Source: DASRAU01 sp035638075
Lineage (GTDB): Bacteria; Acidobacteriota; Polarisedimenticolia; Gp22-AA2
Length of the DNA: 64,000 nt
Direction: 5' to 3'
Assembly (NCBI GenBank): GCA_035638075.1
Contig: DASRAU010000043.1
Location: forward strand, 83,345-147,344
The position numbers were made by a program, and so were the translations under genes. Each line of letters opens with the position of its first letter. Positions within the stretch are counted from its first letter, which is position 1. This document shows, piece by piece, positions 55,220-63,203 of this stretch. The notes beneath the pieces are model-generated. The model saw only the letters and a list, made by a program, of their open reading frames with translations. It had not been told where the DNA came from and did no database searches.

Positions 55220-56436
55220 CGTCGCGCGATGTCCTGGTCGCCGGCGGCGGTCCGGCCGGGGCCGCCACGGCGGCTCACCTGGCGCGTCTCGGGCACGACG
55301 TCGTGGTGTGCGAGGCGGCCCGCTTTCCGCGCGAGAAGATCTGCGGCGAGTTCCTGCCCCCTTCCGTCGGACCCTGCCTCGACCGGCTCGGCGTGCGCGC
55401 GGCGGTCGAAGCGCTCCGGCCGGTCCGGCCAATCGGCATGGCGGTCGTCGCCCGCGGTGGCGCCGTGGCGCTCGGCCGCTTCGGCGCGGCGGGCCCCGGC
55501 TACGCGGTGCGCCGCCCGGCCCTCGACTCGGTGCTCCTGGAGGGTGCCCGTCTGGCCGCGGCCCAGGTCCTCGAGAGCACGCGCCTCCTCGACCTCGTGC
55601 CCGGACCCGCGGGAGGATACGAGGTGGAGATCCGCACGGAAGGAGAGACGTCGCGCCGCCTCGCGGTCCGGGCCCTCGTCGGCGCCGACGGACGCAACTC
55701 GCTGGTCGCGCGCCGGCTCGGACTGCGTTGCCGTGCGCCGGGGCACCGGCGCTTCGCGGTCATGGGCCGGTACCGCGGCGCGCGCACGCCCGCCGATCAC
55801 GGCGAGATGATCATCACCTCCGACGGGTACTGCGGGATCAACCCCCTGCCGGACGGCGAGGCGAACGTCTGCTTCGTCATCGACCCCGGGCGCGCCCCGC
55901 GCCTCCACGACGGCGCTTTCCTCCCGGCGCGGAGCGATCTCGAGGCCTTCGCGCGGCGGCGCATCGAGGCCGAACCGGCGCTCCGGGAGCGGCTCGGCGA
56001 CGCCCGCCTCGATGGGCCGCTGCGCGCCATCGGACCGATCGCCACGCGCGCCTGTGGCACCACGGCCGACGCGGCGCTCCTGGTCGGCGACGCCGCGGAG
56101 TTCTTCGACCCCTTCACCGGGGAAGGGGTGGGGACGGCGCTGCACGGGGCCGAGCTGGCGGCGGAGACGCTGCACGACACGCTCGTGCGCGGCGACCTGT
56201 CGCGCGCCGCCCTGCAGCCGTACGAGGCGCGGCGGCGGGCGGCGTTCGCGGCGCGCTTCCGGGTCGAGCGGGTACTGCAGGGGATCCTCGGCCGTCGCCG
56301 CTTGACCGACTTCGTCGCGGCGCGGCTCGAGCGCGAGCCGGCCCTGGCCGATCTGCTGGCCCAGGTCACGGCGGGGCTGGCTGCCTCGCGGTCGCTTTTG
56401 CGCCCCGATCGCCTGCTGAGATTCCTGTGCGCCTGA
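55216..56436 (+). CDS. FAD-dependent oxidoreductase, geranylgeranyl-reductase-like
   Basis: A 406-residue protein. N-terminal dinucleotide-binding DVLVAGGGPAGAATAAHLA, then the PREKICGEFLPP motif characteristic of geranylgeranyl reductase and related monooxygenases, GADGRNSLVAR, and the FAD-binding LLVGDAAEFFDPFTGEGVGTAL. ATG 55216 overlaps the ketoacyl-synthase stop; ATG 55207 is an alternative. Such enzymes reduce isoprenoid double bonds or hydroxylate aromatic or polyketide rings. The neighbours favour modification of a lipid product. Confidence 0.85.
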   Translation: MTSRDVLVAGGGPAGAATAAHLARLGHDVVVCEAARFPREKICGEFLPPSVGPCLDRLGVRAAVEALRPVRPIGMAVVARGGAVALGRFGAAGPGYAVRRPALDSVLLEGARLAAAQVLESTRLLDLVPGPAGGYEVEIRTEGETSRRLAVRALVGADGRNSLVARRLGLRCRAPGHRRFAVMGRYRGARTPADHGEMIITSDGYCGINPLPDGEANVCFVIDPGRAPRLHDGAFLPARSDLEAFARRRIEAEPALRERLGDARLDGPLRAIGPIATRACGTTADAALLVGDAAEFFDPFTGEGVGTALHGAELAAETLHDTLVRGDLSRAALQPYEARRRAAFAARFRVERVLQGILGRRRLTDFVAARLEREPALADLLAQVTAGLAASRSLLRPDRLLRFLCA

Positions 56437-56455
56437 GCCGGGGCGGAACGGCGGC

Positions 56456-57034
56456 ATGACTCCCGCCTCTTCGTTGTATCTTCTGTTCGTCGCCGTATCG
56501 GTTGCGGTCGCCGCGCGCGAGCGTTCCGTGGCGCTCCGCAACGAACGCAGGCTCCTGGCGGAAGGGGGGACGGAGGTGGCGCCGGCGGTGTTCTCCTTCA
56601 TGGTCCCGGTCTACGCGCTGCATTTCCCGGCCGCGGCGTGGGAGCACGTCGCGCTGCACCGCGCCCCGCGCTTCGCGTGGGTCGCCGCCATGCTCCTGGT
56701 CTTCGCCGCGTCCAAGTGGCTGAAAGGGGCGTCGGTGCGGGCGCTGGGCGAGGCGTGGACGATGCGCGTGGTGGTCCCGGCGCAGCCGCGTGTCGCCGCC
56801 ACCGGGCCCTACCGGTTCCTGCGGCACCCCAACTACGTCGCCGTCGTCGGCGAGCTGCTGTCGCTGCCGCTCGCCGGCGGCGCCTGGATCACCGCCGTCG
56901 TCTTCGGCGCCGCCTTCGGGGCCGTCCTGTTGGCGCGCGTCCGCACCGAAGAGGCGGCGCTCCTGGCGCGTCCGGAGTACGCGGCCGCGATGGCCGACCG
57001 CCCGCGCTTCCTTCCGGGGCGTCCGCCCTCATGA
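56456..57034 (+). CDS. ICMT-family membrane methyltransferase
   Basis: A 192-residue integral membrane protein with about four hydrophobic segments. The C-terminal signature GPYRFLRHPNYVAVVGELL and RVRTEEAALLARPEYAAAM identify the isoprenylcysteine carboxyl methyltransferase fold. In bacteria this fold methylates small lipids or polyketides rather than prenylated proteins. A 19-base gap separates it from the FAD enzyme and its stop overlaps the next ATG. The SAM-binding motif is as expected for the family. Confidence 0.88.
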   Translation: MTPASSLYLLFVAVSVAVAARERSVALRNERRLLAEGGTEVAPAVFSFMVPVYALHFPAAAWEHVALHRAPRFAWVAAMLLVFAASKWLKGASVRALGEAWTMRVVVPAQPRVAATGPYRFLRHPNYVAVVGELLSLPLAGGAWITAVVFGAAFGAVLLARVRTEEAALLARPEYAAAMADRPRFLPGRPPS

Positions 57035-57702
57035 CGCGCGCGGTGCCGGGGCTTCTCGCCGTGCTCCCGGTCCTCCTGATCGCCGCGGCCGCGCCGCAGA
57101 CGCACACGGCGGCTCCGGGGCCGGCGACGGCGGAGCCGGGGGTGCGGACCTTCGCTTTCGACGCGTCCGGGTCGAAGCTCGGGTTCACCGTGACCCGTCC
57201 GGGAGAGGTGGTCGAGGGGACGGCGACCCGGTTCGAGGGCACGGTGCGGCTCGACCCGGAACACCCGAACGAAGGGGGCGGCGTCACCCTGAAGGTCGAC
57301 GCGGCCACCATGGTCACGGGAAACCGGCTGCGGGACCGCACCATGCGCAACTCGCACCTCGAGACCGAGACCTACCCGGAGATCCGCTTCGCGTCGGTCA
57401 AGGCGACGACGGCGAAGCCGGAGCCTTTGAAGCCGGGAGAGACCCGGGGTTTCGAAGTGGAGGGGAAGCTGAACCTGCACGGGGTGGAGCGGACCATCAA
57501 GATTCCGGTGATGGTCGGGTATGATGGCGCCCTCCTGACGGCCGATGGAACCGCAGCGTTCACGCTGACGGAGTTCTCCATTCCGATCCCGAAGGTCCTC
57601 TGGTTCGTCCTGGACGACAAGGTGACGGTGAACTTCCACGCGGTAGCCAGGCCCGGCCCCCCCGGGACCAAGCCCGAGACGGCGCGGCCGTCCGGCCGAT
57701 GA
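57031..57702 (+). CDS. Periplasmic YceI-family lipid-binding protein
   Basis: A 223-residue protein with a signal peptide (about 1-21) and a YceI lipocalin-like beta-barrel: FAFDASGSKLGFTVTRPGEVVEG, FEGTVRLDPEHP, NRLRDRTMRNSHLETETYPEIRFASV, FEVEGKLNLHGVERTIKIPV. YceI-fold proteins bind polyprenyl lipids, so this may carry the product of the operon's enzymes. ATGA overlaps at both ends, with the methyltransferase and with lysS. Confidence 0.93.
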   Translation: MTRAVPGLLAVLPVLLIAAAAPQTHTAAPGPATAEPGVRTFAFDASGSKLGFTVTRPGEVVEGTATRFEGTVRLDPEHPNEGGGVTLKVDAATMVTGNRLRDRTMRNSHLETETYPEIRFASVKATTAKPEPLKPGETRGFEVEGKLNLHGVERTIKIPVMVGYDGALLTADGTAAFTLTEFSIPIPKVLWFVLDDKVTVNFHAVARPGPPGTKPETARPSGR

Positions 57703-59264
57703 CGACCCACGTGCGCGAGCAGCACTGGGCGGACGAGACCGCGACGCAGATCGCGGCGGTCGGGAGCCGCCACGAGATCTCCACCGGCATCTCCCCGTCG
57801 GGGGAGATCCACATCGGCAACCTGCGCGAGGTGATCACCGCCGACATCGTGGCGCGGGCCCTGCGGGAGCGGGGCGCCGAAGTGGTGCTCGACTACGTCG
57901 CCGACAACTTCGACCCGCTGCGTAAGGTCTACCCGTTCCTCGACCGCAAGCTCTACGAGCCGCTCATCGGGGCGCCGCTGTCGGAGATCCCCTGCCCGTG
58001 CGGCAAGCACCCGTCGTATGCGGCGCATTACCTCGAGCCGTTCCTCGGCTCGCTGAAGCGCCTGCGCATCGACGTGAAGGTGATCTACGCCGACCAGATG
58101 TACAAGTCGGGGATGCTGGTGCCGCAGATCGTCCAGGCCCTCCAGGGTCGCAACGACATCGCCCGCATCCTGCACGAGTGCACCGGCCGCGAGATGGAGG
58201 ACGACTGGTCGCCCTTCAATCCCATCTGCGCGCAGTGCCGGAGGCTGACCGAGACGAAGGTGAAGGGTTTCTCCGCGCAGGACGAGACGGTCGATTACAC
58301 CTGCCGCTGCGGCGGGGCTGGGACCGTGTCGATGCGCGGTGGCGGCAAGCTCACCTGGCGCGTGGACTGGCCGGCGCGCTGGGCCCGCATCCCCGTGACC
58401 GTCGAGCCGTTCGGCAAGGACCACGCGACCCGCGGCGGCTCGTACGACAGCGGCGCGCGCATCTGCCGCGAGGTGTTCAAGGCCGAGCCGCCGTTCCCCG
58501 TGACCTATGAATGGATCGCCTTCACCGGACAGGGCGACATGTCGAAGAGCAAGGGCAACGTCCTGTCGGTGCACCGGATGCTCGAGGTGGTGCCGCCGGA
58601 GGTGCTGCGCTACCTCGTCGTCAAGACGCGGCCGATGCGCTCCATCAACTTCGACCCGGGGCTGCCGCTGCTGGCGCTGGTGGACGAGTTCGACGACGCC
58701 GCCTCGACCTCCCGCGACACCCGCGCCATGGCGCTTTCGGGCGCCGACCAGTTCAAACCGATCGGCGTGCCGTTCCGCCACCTCGTCAACGTCGTGCAGA
58801 TGGCCGACTTCGATCTCGACCAGGTCGTGGTGATCCTCCGGCGCAACGGCTACGCGGTGGAGGACGAGACGGCGGTGAAGGAGCGGGCCGGCTATGCCAT
58901 GCGCTGGCTGCGGGAGTTCGCGCCGGAGGACGTGAGGTTCTCGGTGCAGCGCACGCTTCCCGCGTCGGCCGGAAACCTCACCGCGCCCGAGCGCGGGTTC
59001 CTGCGGCTTCTCGCCGACCGCCTGCGCCCCGGGCAGACCGGCGAGGAGATCCACGCCCTGGTGTACGAGGTGGCCAAGGAGGCGGGCCTGGAGAAGACGA
59101 CCGCCGCCTTCCAGGCGATCTACCGCGTCTTCCTCGATCGCACGCGCGGACCGCGCGCCGGGTGGTTCCTGGCCTTCCTGGATCGCGCCTTCGTCCTGGC
59201 GCGGCTGCGTGAAGCGGCCGCGGCCCCGGTCGCCTCCGGCGCCGCGCAGAGGACGAAGGGATGA
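57699..59264 (+). CDS. lysS: Class I lysyl-tRNA synthetase
   Basis: A 521-residue class I (archaeal-type) LysRS. HIGH motif HIGN in SPSGEIHIGNLREV, KMSKS motif as MSKSKGN, a zinc-ribbon region with Cys pairs (CAQCRRL...CRCGG), and the alpha-helical C-terminal anticodon domain. Most bacteria use the unrelated class II enzyme, so this is a replacement seen in scattered lineages. It is translationally coupled to YceI upstream and to a thioredoxin-like gene downstream. The cognate tRNA-Lys(CTT) is at 12546. Confidence 0.95.
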   Translation: MTTHVREQHWADETATQIAAVGSRHEISTGISPSGEIHIGNLREVITADIVARALRERGAEVVLDYVADNFDPLRKVYPFLDRKLYEPLIGAPLSEIPCPCGKHPSYAAHYLEPFLGSLKRLRIDVKVIYADQMYKSGMLVPQIVQALQGRNDIARILHECTGREMEDDWSPFNPICAQCRRLTETKVKGFSAQDETVDYTCRCGGAGTVSMRGGGKLTWRVDWPARWARIPVTVEPFGKDHATRGGSYDSGARICREVFKAEPPFPVTYEWIAFTGQGDMSKSKGNVLSVHRMLEVVPPEVLRYLVVKTRPMRSINFDPGLPLLALVDEFDDAASTSRDTRAMALSGADQFKPIGVPFRHLVNVVQMADFDLDQVVVILRRNGYAVEDETAVKERAGYAMRWLREFAPEDVRFSVQRTLPASAGNLTAPERGFLRLLADRLRPGQTGEEIHALVYEVAKEAGLEKTTAAFQAIYRVFLDRTRGPRAGWFLAFLDRAFVLARLREAAAAPVASGAAQRTKG

Positions 59265-59839
59265 GCCGGAGCGGCGTGCTGTTCGGGTGCGCGGTCCTCC
59301 TCGCGGGGGCCGCCCTGGTCCCGGCGCCCCCCTCGCGCGCCGCCGCCGCCGCCCCCGCGTCTCCGCGCGAGCGTTATCAGAAGCGCTTCACCGGCAAGGC
59401 GGCTCCCGATTTCTCGCTCTACGACCTCGCCGGCAACACCGTGACCCTGTCGGGCGAGCGCGGCCACGTCGTCCTCCTGAACTTCTGGTACTCCGCCTGC
59501 GTCCCGTGCCGGCGCGAGACCCCCGACCTTTCGACCCTGCACAAGACCTACTCGCCGAACGGCTTCAAGGTGATCGGCGTCAACCTCGACGACCTGCTGA
59601 TCCCCGACACGGGAGGCGCGTCCCTCAAGGTCTTCCTGCAGGAGTTCAAGCCGCCGTACCCGATCCTCCTCGGCAGCAACGACGTGATGGAAGCGTACGG
59701 CGGCGTGCCGGTGCAGCCCATCAGCTTCCTCATCGATCGCAAGGGGACGGTGTCGAAGGTCTTCTGGGGGGCCTACCCGGGTGCCGTCTTCGAGAAAGAG
59801 ATCCGGGCTCAGCTCGAAGGATCGACGGCGCCGCGGTAG
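59261..59839 (+). CDS. TlpA/ResA-like periplasmic thioredoxin
   Basis: A 192-residue protein with a signal peptide (about 1-28). AhpC/TSA-type thioredoxin fold with GKAAPDFSLYDLAGNTVTLS, redox motif CVPC in FWYSACVPCRRETPDL, and cis-Pro in GGVPVQPISFLIDRKG. It is likely to reduce periplasmic disulfides. ATGA overlap with lysS; the last 31 bases overlap the opposite-strand FGGY kinase. Confidence 0.92.
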   Translation: MSRSGVLFGCAVLLAGAALVPAPPSRAAAAAPASPRERYQKRFTGKAAPDFSLYDLAGNTVTLSGERGHVVLLNFWYSACVPCRRETPDLSTLHKTYSPNGFKVIGVNLDDLLIPDTGGASLKVFLQEFKPPYPILLGSNDVMEAYGGVPVQPISFLIDRKGTVSKVFWGAYPGAVFEKEIRAQLEGSTAPR

Positions 59840-61335
59840 ACGGCCCGGCTCCACGCATCCCGCAGCGCCGCCGAGAGCGTCGCGGACGCGACGGGGGCGA
59901 TGATGGTCTCGCCGGCGTGGCCGCCGCGGTCCTGTCCCGGCGGGATCGGCGCCGCGAGCAGCGCCGCCCCGACCCCGGTCGCATCGGGTGTCTCGGTCAC
60001 CGCCACCGATTGGCCGAGGAGATCGGCCTGCGCCTGCAGCAGGTAGCGGCAGCGGGTCAGCCCGCCTGACACCCGCACGGGAGCCCCGGGACCGCCGCGG
60101 CCCGCGTCGGGCGCCGCCTGCTTCGCGGCCAGCGCGATCTCGGCGCAGCGCTGCGCGATCGACTCGACGGCCGCGCGCATCCTTCCCTCGAGCCCCGCCC
60201 CGGCGAGCGAGCCGATGAAGCGCGGCTTCGCCCGCTCGTCCCAGTGCGGCGCGGCGAGCCCCGAGATCGCCGGCAGGAAGTGCAGCGTCCGCTCGGCCTC
60301 GGGGTCCCACGGGCCGCAGAGCCGATCGAGATCGGCGGTATGCACCTCGCGGTGCATGCGGGCGGCGACCCAGTCGAGCGCGATCGCGGCGGCGTTGACC
60401 GGCCCCTCGAGCGCGAAGGTGGCGGCCATGCCGCCGCCGCGCCCGTCGGCGGGGGACAGCGTCCAGCGCGACGACACCAGGGTCGTCAGGAGTCCCGGGC
60501 GGCGGATCGGCCCCGTGCCGATGCAGCGCAGGACGAACGCCCCGGATCCGTAGTTGATCGCCATGTCCCCGCGGCGCCGGCAGCGCAGGCCGACGAGGGC
60601 GGCCTGCTGATCCCCCGTCACCGCCAGCACGGCCAGGCGGCGCCCGTTGGCCGTGAATTCGATCGGCGACGACAGGCACGTGGGCGTCAGCGCGGGCAGG
60701 GCCGGGGCGTCGAGCAGCGGCTCCAGTCCGTAGAGCTCGAACAGGCGCGGCTCCCAGGAGAGCGTCGAGACGTCCATGAGGGACGTCCGCTGGGCGTTGG
60801 CGTGGTCGACGGCGTAGACCGCGCCGCGCGTCAGCCGCCACACCACGTACGTCGTCAGGGTCCCCCAGAGGGCCGCGCCCGAAGCGACGCGTCGCCTCAG
60901 GCCGGGCACCCGCCGCAGCGCCCAGGCGATCTTCGGGGCGGCGTAGTGGGCGCTGGGACGCAGACCCGTGAGCAGGCCGATGTCGAGTCCATGGCTGGCG
61001 CCGCGCCCGCGCGCGGCGCGATTGATGGCCGCGGCGCGCAGGTCCTGCCACGAGATCGCCGGCGTCAGCGGACGGCCGGTCGCCCGGTCCCAGAACAGGA
61101 ACGTCGATCGCTGCGCTGCGAACCCCAGTGGGATCGCGCCGCGGGCGGGCAGGGACGGAGCGAGCTCTTCGAGCGCGCCCAGCGTGGCGGCGAAGAGGCG
61201 TGCGGCGTCGTGCTCGACGCGCTGGCGATCGCGCCGCGTCGGAAAGGTGCGGCGGGTGGAGCGACGCGCCCGGCCGCGGCCGTCCACCAGGATCGCCTTG
61301 GAGCTCGACGAGCCGATGTCGAGACCGACGCGCAT
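59809..61335 (-). CDS. FGGY-family carbohydrate kinase, glycerol-kinase-like
   Basis: A 508-residue two-domain kinase. MRVGLDIGSSSSKAIL (phosphate 1), SWQDLRA (substrate Asp region), GDQQAALVGL, NYGSGAFVLRCIG, FLPAISGLAAPHWDERA and GGLTRCRYLLQAQADLLG. The GDQQAAL and PAISGLAAPHWD motifs favour a glycerol-kinase-like assignment over xylulokinase, but the substrate is uncertain. It is divergent from the ArnT-like gene and its end overlaps the thioredoxin gene by 31 bases. Confidence 0.85.
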   Translation of the reverse strand: MRVGLDIGSSSSKAILVDGRGRARRSTRRTFPTRRDRQRVEHDAARLFAATLGALEELAPSLPARGAIPLGFAAQRSTFLFWDRATGRPLTPAISWQDLRAAAINRAARGRGASHGLDIGLLTGLRPSAHYAAPKIAWALRRVPGLRRRVASGAALWGTLTTYVVWRLTRGAVYAVDHANAQRTSLMDVSTLSWEPRLFELYGLEPLLDAPALPALTPTCLSSPIEFTANGRRLAVLAVTGDQQAALVGLRCRRRGDMAINYGSGAFVLRCIGTGPIRRPGLLTTLVSSRWTLSPADGRGGGMAATFALEGPVNAAAIALDWVAARMHREVHTADLDRLCGPWDPEAERTLHFLPAISGLAAPHWDERAKPRFIGSLAGAGLEGRMRAAVESIAQRCAEIALAAKQAAPDAGRGGPGAPVRVSGGLTRCRYLLQAQADLLGQSVAVTETPDATGVGAALLAAPIPPGQDRGGHAGETIIAPVASATLSAALRDAWSRAVYRGAVDPSS

Positions 61336-61339
61336 CGCC

Positions 61340-61345
61340 TAGAAT
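61340..61345 (+). promoter_or_regulatory. Candidate -10 box upstream of the ArnT-like gene
   Basis: TAGAAT, 105 bases before the ATG at 61451 in the divergent region; no clear -35. The gap also contains a GC-rich self-complementary stretch (about 61348-61366). Confidence 0.25.
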
Positions 61346-61450
61346 GCGGCGGCCGGCGCGCCGCCGGCCTGGTTTCCGGAGGCCGGCCCGGCACGCCATG
61401 ACATCTCCCGACGCTTCGCGGCCCCTCGTCCCATCATCGCGCCCGGCAGT

Positions 61451-63157
61451 ATGTCACGGTCGGCCATCGCCTCCGGCGCGCGCCCGGTGAGCAGGCGCCT
61501 GCGCGACACGCTCATCCTCGCCGCGGTCGGCGGGGTGCTCCTCTTCGCCGGTCTCGGGCGCGCCGATCTCTTCAACCCGGACGAGCCGCGCGAATCCGAA
61601 ATGGCGCGCGAGATGCTTGTGACCGGCGATCCCGTGGTGCCGCGCCTCGACGGCGAGCCGTTTCTCGAGAAGCCTCCTCTTTTCTACTGGCTGGTGGTGA
61701 CCGCGTACCGGGTGGCCGGCGGACCGTCGGAAGCGGCGGCGCGTGTCGCGCCGGCGATCGCCGGCTTCCTGTGCCTGTTCGTCACCTGCGCCCTGGCGCG
61801 ACGCCTCTTCGGAGACGGGACCGCCTTGCTCGCCGCGCTGATCCTCCTGACCGGGTTCGAATCGTTCTGGCTGGCGCGGCGCACGCTCATCGACATGCCG
61901 ATGACGCTCGCCATCCTCGTGGCGTGCGATGCGCTGCACCGGGTGGTGACCGCCGAGCGGCGGACACCGGCGGGATGGCTCGCGGCCGCCGGGGCGGCGC
62001 TGGCGGCGGCGCTCCTCTTCAAGGGAGTCGTCGGGGCGGCGATCCCCGGGCTGGCCGTGGCCGGCTGGCTCCTGTGGCGGCTCGATCTCCGTCCGATCTG
62101 GAAGCGCGGCCTGTTCGCGGCCGGGCTGCTGTCGATCGTCCCGGTCGGCCTGTGGGTGCGGGCGCTGCACGCGCGGCTGGGCGACCCAGCCGTCCACGAG
62201 TTCGTCTTCGTCAACAACGTGCAGCGCTTCACCGGCGGTGCGGCGAAGGGCCACGACAATCCTTTCTGGTACTACCTGCCGGCCATCGTCATCGATTTCT
62301 TCCCGTGGTCGATCCTGCTTCCGTTCGCGATCGCTGCGGCTCTGTGCGTGGCGCTGCGGTCTGCTCCGTGGAGGCCGGCGGCACACGAAGAAGAGGAGCG
62401 GGAGCGGGCCGGCCTCCGGGATCTGCTCGTCTGGTTCCTGCTGCCGCTGTTCGTGCTGTCGATCGCCTCGACCAAGCGGGGCCTCTACCTGCTGCCGATC
62501 TATCCGGCGGCGGCGGTGCTCGTCGCGTGGTGGCTGACGCGCGGCCGGCCGGGGCGGGTCGCCCGTCGGGCCGGGATCCTCGCGGTCGCGCTCCCGGGTC
62601 TCGCAGCCACCGCGGCGCTTCTGGCCTCCGGTCACCGGGGGCTGGCCGCAGTCCTGGCACTCGGCACCGCCGGCGCGGTCACGCTCGCCTTCCGGTTCGC
62701 CCGCCGGGACGAGCCGGCGCGGCTCGGAGGTGCGATCGTCTCGGCGGCGGCTGCGTGGTGCCTCCTGGCGGCGGCGGTCATCGCGCCCGCGATCGTCAAC
62801 GGAGGCACCAGCGCCCGCGCGGCGGGGGAGAGCCTGCGCCGCCGCGCCGACGCGGGGGATCGCCTGGCGTTCTATGAATTCCGCGAAGGGAACCTCGGCG
62901 GCTTCTGCTTCTACGCCCGCCGCACCTGGCCGAACCTGAAAGGCCCCGGGGCGCTGGCGCGGCATCTCGAGGGGGAGGGAGGCGCGTCGCTCGCGCTCGT
63001 CAAGGCGGAGGACCTCGAGAGGACTGCGGCGAGTCTGCCTTTCCCCATCGAGGAGGTCGAGCGCTGGCGGTACCGCAGCCGGCCGGGACAGGACACGAGC
63101 AGCGACTACGTCCTCATCCGGCGTTCAGCCGTCGCGGCTCCGGCGACCGGCGGTTGA
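61451..63157 (+). CDS. ArnT/PMT-like membrane glycosyltransferase
   Basis: A 568-residue protein with about 11 hydrophobic segments. The first periplasmic loop has the diagnostic LFNPDEPRESEMAREML and LDGEPFLEKPPLFYWL, carrying the catalytic Asp-Glu. The C-terminal soluble region (about 470-568) is short. These enzymes transfer sugars from undecaprenyl phosphate to lipid A or proteins. The following GT2 gene would make the lipid-linked donor, which supports this role. Confidence 0.9.
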   Translation: MSRSAIASGARPVSRRLRDTLILAAVGGVLLFAGLGRADLFNPDEPRESEMAREMLVTGDPVVPRLDGEPFLEKPPLFYWLVVTAYRVAGGPSEAAARVAPAIAGFLCLFVTCALARRLFGDGTALLAALILLTGFESFWLARRTLIDMPMTLAILVACDALHRVVTAERRTPAGWLAAAGAALAAALLFKGVVGAAIPGLAVAGWLLWRLDLRPIWKRGLFAAGLLSIVPVGLWVRALHARLGDPAVHEFVFVNNVQRFTGGAAKGHDNPFWYYLPAIVIDFFPWSILLPFAIAAALCVALRSAPWRPAAHEEEERERAGLRDLLVWFLLPLFVLSIASTKRGLYLLPIYPAAAVLVAWWLTRGRPGRVARRAGILAVALPGLAATAALLASGHRGLAAVLALGTAGAVTLAFRFARRDEPARLGGAIVSAAAAWCLLAAAVIAPAIVNGGTSARAAGESLRRRADAGDRLAFYEFREGNLGGFCFYARRTWPNLKGPGALARHLEGEGGASLALVKAEDLERTAASLPFPIEEVERWRYRSRPGQDTSSDYVLIRRSAVAAPATGG

Positions 63158-63183
63158 AGCGGCGCTTTCGGGTCCGGCATAAT
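63154..63183 (+). promoter_or_regulatory. Candidate promoter of the GT2 gene
   Basis: TTGAAG (63154-63159), 18 bases, CATAAT (63178-63183); overlaps the end of the ArnT-like gene. Confidence 0.4.
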
Positions 63184-63203
63184 GCGTGGCCGGGGGGCCT
63201 GCT

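Noticed and set aside
59505..59520. Possible second selenocysteine site in the TlpA-like thioredoxin
   Set aside because: The redox motif is an ordinary CVPC encoded by TGC codons.
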